Assembly (NCBI GenBank): GCA_000717735.1
Contig: JOBE01000001.1
Span: 240,112-304,111, forward strand
Reading direction: 5' to 3'
DNA length: 64,000 nt
Source of the DNA: Streptomyces griseoluteus
Lineage (GTDB): Bacteria > Actinomycetota > Actinomycetes > Streptomycetales > Streptomycetaceae
The notes under the pieces were generated by a model. It was not told the DNA's origin, searched no databases, and worked only from the letters and a program-made list of their open reading frames with translations. Made by a program: the position numbers and the translations under genes. Shown here in pieces: positions 26,413 through 33,767 of the stretch; within the stretch, counting starts at the first letter, position 1; every line of letters starts with the position of its first letter.

Positions 26413-28233
26413 ATGGCCGAGAAGTATCCGGAATTCCGCTTGCGCCTGCCGAACGGCGGGCCGGTGGCGCGCGGGCGGCAGACCGACGAGATGGGAACGA
26501 ACGGCAGCCGGAAGTTCTTCGTCGGTCGGGGACAGCCGGTCCGGAAGGACGTCGCCGCCTCGTTCGCCGCCCGGGCGACGTCCGCCTTCACGAAGCGCGA
26601 GCTGTTGATCGGCCACGGCGTGATCACACCGTCGGATGCGTGGCCCGGCTGTCTCGAGACGACAGAAGACCTCGTCTTCAACTCCCCCTCCGAAGCCGCG
26701 GCCGTCCTGACCGGCAGCAGCCTCAACGGCTGGGCGGCCTGGAAGACCGAGGACGGCCGACCGCTGGGTGACTACATGCCCGGCGCGTCGTGGGGTCCCA
26801 ACCGCGCCTGGCTGGTGCGCGGCTCCAACGTCACCGGACTCGACCTCGTGCGCCGGATGTGGCTGCCGGAGGAGCGGGTGACCCTTGCGGCCCCCCGGCT
26901 GCGGCAGGGTGTCGAGCAGGGCATCAGCAAGGAGCAGGTGCGCACCTTCGTCGAGGAGGACTACGAGTCCACGGCGACGTACAGCCAGAAGCAGCAGCTG
27001 ACCGAAGAGGTGCATGCGTTCCTGTCCCGGATGAAGGAGGGCGACACGATCTGCACCATCTCCGACGGGCGTCTGTACGTGGGGCAGATCACCGGCGAGG
27101 TCCAGCAGATCGAATCCGAGGACCGCCGGTCCAACCTTCGCCGGCCGGTGTCGTGGCAGGACGCCAGCCACCCGTACGAAGAGCTGCCCCAGGAACTGAA
27201 GCAGAAACTGTCGAACCAGCACGACGTGGTGGAGCTGACGTCCGTCCAGGCGGTGATCGACGGGCTCGGGCTGACCGACGAGGAGCTGGCCGACGAGGCC
27301 GAGGCCATAGAGCGTGATCCCAGCGTGGAGCTCCCGGCGATCACCGTACGCCGGGACCTGGAGCTCCCCGAGCCGACGGACGCGCTGGCCTCGGAGCTGC
27401 TGGTGCACGACGGGGACTGGCTGCGCGAGGTGCGTGATCTCCTGTGGGACGACAAGCAGTTGGTGCTCTACGGCCCGCCGGGGACGGGCAAGACGTACCT
27501 CGCTCTGAAGCTCGCGGAGTTCCTGGGAGGCGGTCCTGAGCAGGTGAAGCTGGTCCAGTTCCACCCGTCGTACGCCTATGAGGACTTCGTCGAGGGCATC
27601 CGTCCGAAGGAGGATCCCCAGACGCGTGAGGTCGCCTTCCGGCTGACAGCGGGACCGCTCCGGGATCTGGCCGACCTCGCCAACAAGGAGGGCAACCGGC
27701 ACATCCCGCACTTCCTGATCATCGACGAGATCAACCGGGCCAACCTGGCCAAGGTCTTCGGCGAGCTGTACTTCCTGCTGGAGTACCGGGACAAGGGGGT
27801 CCAGCTGCCCTACTCCGGCGATGACTTCGCCCTGCCGCCCAACCTGTTCGTCATCGGCACGATGAACACGGCCGACCGTTCGATCGCGCTTGTGGACGCT
27901 GCCATGCGGCGCCGTTTCGCGTTCGTGGAGCTGTCCCCGCGGACCGAGCCGACCAGCGGGCTGCTGCGCCGCTGGCTCGCTTCCCAGGAGAGGGACTCCG
28001 AGCCGGCCGACCTGCTGGACGCCCTCAACTCCCGTATCGAAGACCCCGATTTCCGGATCGGCCCCTCGTATCTGATGAAGAAGGGCGTGTACCGGGACGG
28101 CGGCCTGGAGCGGACGTGGCGGACGAAGATCCTCCCCCTCCTCGAAGAACACCACTACGGCGAGGGCGTCGACATCGAGAAGCGGTACGGGCTCGCCGCG
28201 CTGCGGCGGTCCCTCCCTGAGCCGACCGCGTGA
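26413..28233 (+). CDS. mcrB: McrB-like AAA+ GTPase/ATPase with DUF4357 and EVE-like N-terminal domains
   Basis: About 606 aa from ATG 26413, chosen because GGGGAGG lies about 8 nt upstream; ATG 26386 is an in-frame alternative. Residues 1-120 include a DUF4357-type segment (FNSPSEAAAVLTGSSLNGWA). Residues 180-260 resemble an EVE/PUA-like fold (EGDTICTISDGRLYVGQITG), a kind of domain that reads modified bases in other McrB proteins. The motor has GPPGTGKTY (near 353), FHPSYAYEDFVEGIRP, LIIDEINRANLAKVFGELY (Walker B) and the McrB-specific GTMNTADRSIALVDAAMRRR. It is a type IV restriction motor that moves DNA for McrC. Its stop overlaps the mcrC start (GTGA). A TAGTCT box at 26367-26372 may be a -10 element. 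Confidence 0.9.
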   Translation: MAEKYPEFRLRLPNGGPVARGRQTDEMGTNGSRKFFVGRGQPVRKDVAASFAARATSAFTKRELLIGHGVITPSDAWPGCLETTEDLVFNSPSEAAAVLTGSSLNGWAAWKTEDGRPLGDYMPGASWGPNRAWLVRGSNVTGLDLVRRMWLPEERVTLAAPRLRQGVEQGISKEQVRTFVEEDYESTATYSQKQQLTEEVHAFLSRMKEGDTICTISDGRLYVGQITGEVQQIESEDRRSNLRRPVSWQDASHPYEELPQELKQKLSNQHDVVELTSVQAVIDGLGLTDEELADEAEAIERDPSVELPAITVRRDLELPEPTDALASELLVHDGDWLREVRDLLWDDKQLVLYGPPGTGKTYLALKLAEFLGGGPEQVKLVQFHPSYAYEDFVEGIRPKEDPQTREVAFRLTAGPLRDLADLANKEGNRHIPHFLIIDEINRANLAKVFGELYFLLEYRDKGVQLPYSGDDFALPPNLFVIGTMNTADRSIALVDAAMRRRFAFVELSPRTEPTSGLLRRWLASQERDSEPADLLDALNSRIEDPDFRIGPSYLMKKGVYRDGGLERTWRTKILPLLEEHHYGEGVDIEKRYGLAALRRSLPEPTA

Positions 28234-29441
28234 GCACCTCCATCGAGCTGGTCGAGCATGCGCCCGCCACCGGTCACGTCCTGCCGGACGCGGTGGGGCG
28301 GGCCCTCGAGGCTTCCCGGGTCGTGGACGCCTCCCCCGATCCGTACGTGCCGGGCAGCTGGAGGCTGCGAGCCGGCAGCAAAGTCGGGGCCATCACTGTC
28401 CACGGTCCTGGCCTCGGCGCTCCCGTCACCGTCCGGATCACACCCAAGGTGCCCATCGCCCGGCTGTTCTTCCTGCTCGGCTACAGCCTCGATCCGCGCG
28501 GTGGCTGGCGCGACGGCCAGGTCGACGTGGCCGAGCACCGCGATCTCCTGCCCGCACTCGCCCACGCGGTGGAGCGGCAGATCGACCGGGCGCTGCGACA
28601 GGGCCTGCTCCAGGGGTACCGGGAGACCGAGGAGTCGGCTCTGGTCGTACGGGGACGGATTCGGGAGACCGACCAGATACGGCGGCGTTTCGGAGCCCCG
28701 CTGCCGGTCGAGGTGACATATTCCGAGTTCACCACCGACATCGCGGAGAACCGCATTCTGCGGACCGCGGTGGAGCGACTGCTCCGCCTGCCCGGCGTGC
28801 CGCGCGATGTGCGCCGCCGGCTTCTGCACCACCGGCTGCGGCTCGCCGACGTCACACCGGTCGTCCGGGGGCACCGTCTGCCCGCCTGGCACCCCTCCCG
28901 TCTCAACACGCGGTACCAGCACGCCCTGCACCTCGCCCGCGCCGTCCTCGACGACGCGTCGCCCGAGCACGCGCCGGGCGAGCTCCGCATCGACGGCTTC
29001 CTGTTCAACATGAACAAGCTCTTCGAGGACTTCGTGACGGTCGCGCTCCGGGAGTCGCTGCGGGGGACGGGCCTCGGTTGCCGGTTCCAGGACTCCCACC
29101 ATCTCGACGAGGCCGCCGTCGTCCGCATGCAGCCCGACTTCGTGCTGTACGAGCCGGACGGCACACCGTCGGCGGTGGCCGACGCCAAGTACAAGGCGGA
29201 GAAGCGTGCCGGCTACCCGGACGCGGACCTCTACCAGATGCTGGCCTACTGCACGGCCCTCGGTCTCCCCGAGGGGCATCTCGTCTATGCGAAGGGGAAC
29301 GAGCCGCACGCGGCTCACCGGGTGCGGAACGCGGGTGTCGTCATCCATCAGCACGCTCTGGACCTCGACCAGGCACCCGCCGCCCTGCTCGCCGACGTCG
29401 CTTCCGTGTCCCGGCATATGCGTACCGGCCTGTCCGTATGA
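28230..29441 (+). CDS. mcrC: McrC nuclease subunit
   Basis: The product is 403 aa from a GTG that overlaps mcrB's stop by 4 nt. The N-terminal half is the McrC barrel region (VRITPKVPIARLFFLLGY). The middle has the family's EVTYSEFTTDIAENRILRTA. The PD-(D/E)xK site is intact near residues 301-325: MQPDFVLYEPDG, then VADAKYKAEK (D and D-x-K). It cuts modified DNA when bridged to GTP-hydrolysing McrB assemblies. It lies 40 nt before the next helicase gene, which may be part of the same transcript. Confidence 0.92.
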   Translation: MSTSIELVEHAPATGHVLPDAVGRALEASRVVDASPDPYVPGSWRLRAGSKVGAITVHGPGLGAPVTVRITPKVPIARLFFLLGYSLDPRGGWRDGQVDVAEHRDLLPALAHAVERQIDRALRQGLLQGYRETEESALVVRGRIRETDQIRRRFGAPLPVEVTYSEFTTDIAENRILRTAVERLLRLPGVPRDVRRRLLHHRLRLADVTPVVRGHRLPAWHPSRLNTRYQHALHLARAVLDDASPEHAPGELRIDGFLFNMNKLFEDFVTVALRESLRGTGLGCRFQDSHHLDEAAVVRMQPDFVLYEPDGTPSAVADAKYKAEKRAGYPDADLYQMLAYCTALGLPEGHLVYAKGNEPHAAHRVRNAGVVIHQHALDLDQAPAALLADVASVSRHMRTGLSV

Positions 29442-29481
29442 TCGGCGGCGGATCGTCTGTCCATGGTGGGGAGTTCACGTC

Positions 29482-31623
29482 GTGCCGCAGCTCGCGTTCG
29501 CCAACAGCTTCTGGGAGAGCTTCGACGTCCTGGAGAAGCCCGTCAAGGCCGGCGTACGCAAGGCGATGGGGAAGTTCCAGCTGCTGACCGTCGCCGAGCT
29601 GCACGCGGACAAGGGACTGCACCTGGAGTCCGTGGACAAAGCTCGCGATCCCCGCATGCGGACCATCCGTATCAACGACTTCTGGCGGGGCGTCGTCCTC
29701 GCGCCCGACGACGGCAGCGACGTCTTCCTGCTGGTCAACGTCGTACCGCACGACGACGCGTACACCTGGGCGGCCAAGCGGCTCTATACGACGAACACGG
29801 CGACGCGCGGCCTGGAGGTGCGCAACGTCGTCGCGATCGAGCAGCTCACCCCGGCTTTGGAGAAGGCAGCGGCGAGCGCTCCGTCGCTGCTGTTCGCGCA
29901 CTACTCCGACAAGGCGCTGCGCGACCTCGGCATTGACGAGCAGGTCCTGAGGGCCGTGCGTACCGTCATCGACAAGCCCCAGCTGGAGGCGTTCGGAACG
30001 CTGCTGCCGGAGGACCAGTTCGAGGCGCTGCAGTACCTCGCCGAGGGGTTCAGCCCGGACGAGGTCTACCGGGACGTCGTCGCCGTGCGCCGGCCCGCCG
30101 ACGCCGGCCCGGATCCCGACGAGAGCCTCGCCGTGGTCATCGCCAACACAGCGAGCCGGATCACCCTGGTCACCGGTCCGGACGAGCTGACGGACGCCCT
30201 GGAGAAGCCGTTCGCCGCTTGGCGGGTGTTCCTGCATCCCTCGCAGCGTCGTATCGCCTACCGCGTCTCGTACGCGGGCCCCGTGCAGGTGACCGGTGGG
30301 CCGGGTACCGGCAAGACGGTCGTGGCGCTGCACCGGGTCAAGCACCTGCTGTCGCGCACACCCGAAACCCGTGTGCTGCTCACCACGTACACCAACGCCC
30401 TCGCCGCCACGCTGCGGGAGAGCCTCTCCCTGCTCCTCGACGGTGACGAGGAGCAGCTGGCCCGGGTGGACGTGACCACGGTCAACGCCTACGCACACCG
30501 CACCGTCACCGAGGCCGACGGCCGGTCGCCTTCGCTCATCGGTGACCGGGACGAACGGCAGGCGTGGGAGCGGGTGGTCAAGAAGTTGAGCCTGCCGTGG
30601 AGCGAGCGGTTCCTCGCCCAGGAGTACCGGCACGTCATCCTGGCTCAGGACATCCGCGACCTCGACACCTATCGCACCGCGCTGCGGCGGGGCCGGGGCA
30701 GCGCGGTGTCCACGGCTCGCCGTGAGGAACTGTGGCCCGCCGTCGAGTTGTTCGAGTCGATCCTGCGCGAGCGCGGGGTGAGCACGCACCTTCAGGTGTG
30801 TGCCCGGGCCGCCCGGCTGCTCGAACAGGCGGGACCCGGTTACGACCACGTCGTCGTCGACGAGGCCCAAGACCTGCACCCGGCCCAATGGCGGGTGCTG
30901 CGCGGCGCCGCCGCGGCCGGGAGCGATGACCTGTTCCTCACGGGCGATCCACACCAGCGGATCTACGACTCCAAGGTGTCGCTCGGCTCGCTGGGGATCT
31001 CGGTGGCGGGGCGGTCCAGCCGGCTGCGCATCAACTACCGGAGCACGGCGGAGATCCTGGACTGGTCTACGGGCATCCTGACGCCGGTGGCCGTCGACGA
31101 TCTCGGCGGCCAGGGCACGGACAGTCTCGCCGGCTACCGCTCCCTGCTGCACGGCCGCAGCCCCCGGGCGGAGGCACACGGCTCCGAATCCGACGAGGTC
31201 GCTGCGCTGGTCGAGCGGGTGGAGGAGTGGATCGAGCAGGGCATCCGGCCGTCCGAGATCGGCGTCTGCGCCCGCTTCAACCTCCTCCTCGACAAGGCGG
31301 CCGAGAAGCTCCGCGCGGCGGGCATCCCCGTGGTGAAGGTCCGGGACAACCCGGGACCGGAGTCGGACGGTGTACGGCTCGCCACGATGCACGCCATGAA
31401 GGGCCTGGAGTTCCGTTGCGTGGCAGTCCTCGGAACGACGTCGACCGCTCTGCCGTTCGCCCGTGAGGTGACTCCGGTCGCGCTCGACCCGATCCAGCGC
31501 GCATCGGATCTGCTGCGCGAGCGGTGCCTGCTGTTCGTCGCCTGCACGCGGGCCAGGGAGGCTCTGCACGTCTCCTGGACCGGTGTTCCGAGCGAGTTCG
31601 TGCCCCGCGTGACCGACCGGTGA
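29482..31623 (+). CDS. UvrD-type helicase with RelE/ParE-like N-terminal domain
   Basis: The product is 713 aa from GTG 29482 (GGGGAG box upstream); the frame continues upstream but overlaps mcrC. Residues 1-110 look like a RelE/ParE-fold module (RTIRINDFWRGVVLAPDDG, VNVVPHDDAYTWAAKR). This combination is seen in superfamily 1 helicases of defence loci. The motor has GGPGTGKTVVALHRVKHLL (near residue 272), VVDEAQDLHPAQWRVLR (near 458), LRINYRSTAEIL, and LATMHAMKGLEFRCVAVLG (motif V). It ends with CTRAREALHVSW (motif VI), so it is complete. It follows mcrBC in the same direction with a 40-nt gap. A role as an additional type IV restriction or DNA-clearing motor is inferred. Confidence 0.85.
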   Translation: MPQLAFANSFWESFDVLEKPVKAGVRKAMGKFQLLTVAELHADKGLHLESVDKARDPRMRTIRINDFWRGVVLAPDDGSDVFLLVNVVPHDDAYTWAAKRLYTTNTATRGLEVRNVVAIEQLTPALEKAAASAPSLLFAHYSDKALRDLGIDEQVLRAVRTVIDKPQLEAFGTLLPEDQFEALQYLAEGFSPDEVYRDVVAVRRPADAGPDPDESLAVVIANTASRITLVTGPDELTDALEKPFAAWRVFLHPSQRRIAYRVSYAGPVQVTGGPGTGKTVVALHRVKHLLSRTPETRVLLTTYTNALAATLRESLSLLLDGDEEQLARVDVTTVNAYAHRTVTEADGRSPSLIGDRDERQAWERVVKKLSLPWSERFLAQEYRHVILAQDIRDLDTYRTALRRGRGSAVSTARREELWPAVELFESILRERGVSTHLQVCARAARLLEQAGPGYDHVVVDEAQDLHPAQWRVLRGAAAAGSDDLFLTGDPHQRIYDSKVSLGSLGISVAGRSSRLRINYRSTAEILDWSTGILTPVAVDDLGGQGTDSLAGYRSLLHGRSPRAEAHGSESDEVAALVERVEEWIEQGIRPSEIGVCARFNLLLDKAAEKLRAAGIPVVKVRDNPGPESDGVRLATMHAMKGLEFRCVAVLGTTSTALPFAREVTPVALDPIQRASDLLRERCLLFVACTRAREALHVSWTGVPSEFVPRVTDR

Positions 31624-31636
31624 CGGGTCTCGGTCG

Positions 31637-33316
31637 TCAGTCGGACGGGGTGGTGGGCGGGGTCAGCGCGCCGTTCCCAAGGCCACCCCTGGCCAGCTCC
31701 ACGACCTCCCGGCCGAGCTGCGCGATGGTACGCAGGCGCTCCTCGAACTCCTGGAGTTCCCTGAAGGCCTGTCCGTAGCGACGCTGTACCTCGATGTCCA
31801 ACTGAGGGATGCGGGCACCTCTGCTGTCCAGTCGGTACGTACTGCTGGTGCTGGTGGAGCGGCGTACGTTCACCGGGCTGTGCAGGAAGCCGCGCAGATA
31901 ATCGGTGTCGAGCTGATCGCTGACCGATACGGGCTCCGCTTCGCCGTACTCCACGAGTCCCGCCCTGGCCAGCTCGGCGACTGCAACCGTCGAGGTGTCG
32001 AGCGTCCCGGGTCCCGCACCCTCGGCGAGTGGCGGCAACAGCGCGGCAAGCTGCTGCAGCTGCAGCTCGATGCGTGCGCGCAGAGAGTCGTACTCGGCAC
32101 GGAAGTCACGGTGTGACGCAGAAGTGTGACGGCCCGGGGTGAGGTCGACGGCATCGTCCAGGAGCTCGATCAACGGCACGTCCGCCACCTGATGCGGGAC
32201 GGGTTCCAACGGTCCGTCCGGACTGTTGCCCGTCAGGTCGACCAGCCGTACGACGCCGGCCGCGTCTCCCGGAACACGCGGTCGTCCGAGCTGCCACACA
32301 TGGACGGGTACCGCATGCGCGGAAGCGGTACCCGCAGGCAGCGCGACGATCTGCGTGAGCAGTCCTCGGCGCACGATCTCGGCGCGGATCCGGCGGCCGG
32401 CCTTGCGGTACGCCACGGACGCCGGCATGACCATCAAGAGGCGGCCACCCGGCGCGACGTGGGAATAGGCGTGCTGGAGCCATGCCAGTTCGCCTTCCGC
32501 CCGGGGCGGCGTGCCGAACTCCCAACGCGGGTCGAGCAGTAGGGACTCCCGCCCCCAGTCGGTGATGCCCACGGGCGGATCGCAGACGACGAGATCGGCA
32601 TGGAGGCCGGGCCACCGGTCGGCGGCGAGGGAGTCGCCCGCGGCAATGTTGGCGTCCGTGCTTCCTGTGAGTTCTGCCCGCAGCTGCGCCAGGCAGGCGC
32701 TGTGCGGGTTGCGTTCTTGGCCGAATCGTTTCGGCCCTCTGCCTGGTCCGACTGCGAGGAGCAGAGTGCCGTTGCCGCAGGCAGGATCGAGCAATGTGGC
32801 GTCGTCCGGGACGTCGCCTGCGAAGTGGCGTACGGCCCGGACGATGCGCTCGGAGGTGACGTAGTCGGATCCCGCGCGGCCCGCCGAGTCGGCCAGTCGA
32901 GTGACCAGGCCCTCGACCACGGCACCGGCGGAGTCCGCCTGCGCCAGTTCATCGGAGAGCTGGGCCGCGTCGGAGGGAAAGGCCGGGGTGTTCTCCTGCC
33001 GGGCCAGGTACCGGGCGACGTCCGCGACCCCCACGGAGATCTCTTCTCCGTAGGCGGCCCGCAGTACCTGCCAGAGCCGCACCTCGGCCGAGACGTCCTG
33101 GCCCTTGTTCTGCTTGTCCAGCCAAGCCTGCACCTCGCCGAGGACGAACAGTGGACTGTTGACGCCGCCGCCCCGCGGCGGCGGGAAGTCGTCGTACCGC
33201 CGACGCCAATTGGAGACCGCTGCCCGCGTCACACCGGCGAGGCGAGCGATCTCGGAACCGGAGACAAACCGGTCCTGTACTCCCTTGTCCGCATCACCCA
33301 TACGGCGAGCGTACAC
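31637..33316 (-). CDS. HTH plus N6-adenine methylase with half-specificity region (DPPV motif)
   Basis: About 559 aa from GTG 33316, supported by GGGAG 5 nt upstream; ATG 33301 is in frame but has no box. An N-terminal helix-turn-helix (SEIARLAGVTRAAVSNWRRR) is followed by a helical part and a type I-like methylase. Motif I, DPACGNGTLLLAVG, is canonical (near residue 175). Motif IV is DPPVG, where N/D-P-P-F/Y/W is normal, so the aromatic stacking residue is missing. The C-terminus (RLDSRGARIPQLDIEVQRR, then coiled coil) looks like half a type I specificity subunit. It ends 13 nt from the convergent helicase gene. It is divergent from the second HTH-methylase at 33768, suggesting a paired system. 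Activity as a methylase is uncertain because of the altered motif. Confidence 0.8.
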   Translation of the reverse strand: MYARRMGDADKGVQDRFVSGSEIARLAGVTRAAVSNWRRRYDDFPPPRGGGVNSPLFVLGEVQAWLDKQNKGQDVSAEVRLWQVLRAAYGEEISVGVADVARYLARQENTPAFPSDAAQLSDELAQADSAGAVVEGLVTRLADSAGRAGSDYVTSERIVRAVRHFAGDVPDDATLLDPACGNGTLLLAVGPGRGPKRFGQERNPHSACLAQLRAELTGSTDANIAAGDSLAADRWPGLHADLVVCDPPVGITDWGRESLLLDPRWEFGTPPRAEGELAWLQHAYSHVAPGGRLLMVMPASVAYRKAGRRIRAEIVRRGLLTQIVALPAGTASAHAVPVHVWQLGRPRVPGDAAGVVRLVDLTGNSPDGPLEPVPHQVADVPLIELLDDAVDLTPGRHTSASHRDFRAEYDSLRARIELQLQQLAALLPPLAEGAGPGTLDTSTVAVAELARAGLVEYGEAEPVSVSDQLDTDYLRGFLHSPVNVRRSTSTSSTYRLDSRGARIPQLDIEVQRRYGQAFRELQEFEERLRTIAQLGREVVELARGGLGNGALTPPTTPSD

Positions 33317-33668
33317 GAGACTCCCTTTACGGCCACGATCACGATGCGTTGACGGCGTACACAGATCCGTGACCTCGCATGCCGTCTCTCACAACTGGGC
33401 AAGGTGCAGGTCAGCGGCGGCTCTGAGGGTGGTCGAGGACCCAGGCGCCCACTGTGGACGAGGGCTGCACTGGGGAAGTTCGGCGCACTTGAGGCTTCCA
33501 GCGGGCCCCCTGGACGCCGTCGAGTACCCACCGCCGCCTCCGGAGGACGAACCATCCCAACACCCTTAGGGATGAGAGGTGTCACCCCGACTGTCACCCG
33601 GCGGCAGACATCCTGCCATCAAGCGCCTCCAAGGACACGCGGGCTCTCAGGCTCATCGCTCGGGCTTG

Positions 33669-33687
33669 TGCGCACTTCAGGTGCGCA
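33669..33687. promoter_or_regulatory. Inverted repeat upstream of the second methylase
   Basis: TGCGCAC and GTGCGCA (7-bp arms, 5-nt spacer TTCAG) lie directly before a candidate -35 box. This is a possible operator. Confidence 0.4.
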
Positions 33688-33688
33688 G

Positions 33689-33718
33689 TTGGTCGCTCAC
33701 GTCGTACGCCTCTAGTCT
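33689..33718 (+). promoter_or_regulatory. Candidate promoter of the methylase-specificity gene
   Basis: TTGGTC (33689-33694) and TAGTCT (33713-33718) are spaced by 18 nt. The start codon is 50 nt downstream. The same TAGTCT hexamer occurs ahead of mcrB at 26367. Confidence 0.35.
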
Positions 33719-33767
33719 CACTGTCCATCGACCTTGTTCGTGGCGTATTGAAGGGGGTTCCGCGCTC

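Larger units (their letters stand above)
33317..33767. other. 451-nt divergent regulatory region between two HTH-methylase genes
   Basis: No credible gene. It holds a 7-bp inverted repeat and a candidate promoter for the rightward gene (listed separately). Both flanking proteins have N-terminal HTH domains and could act here. Confidence 0.5.
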
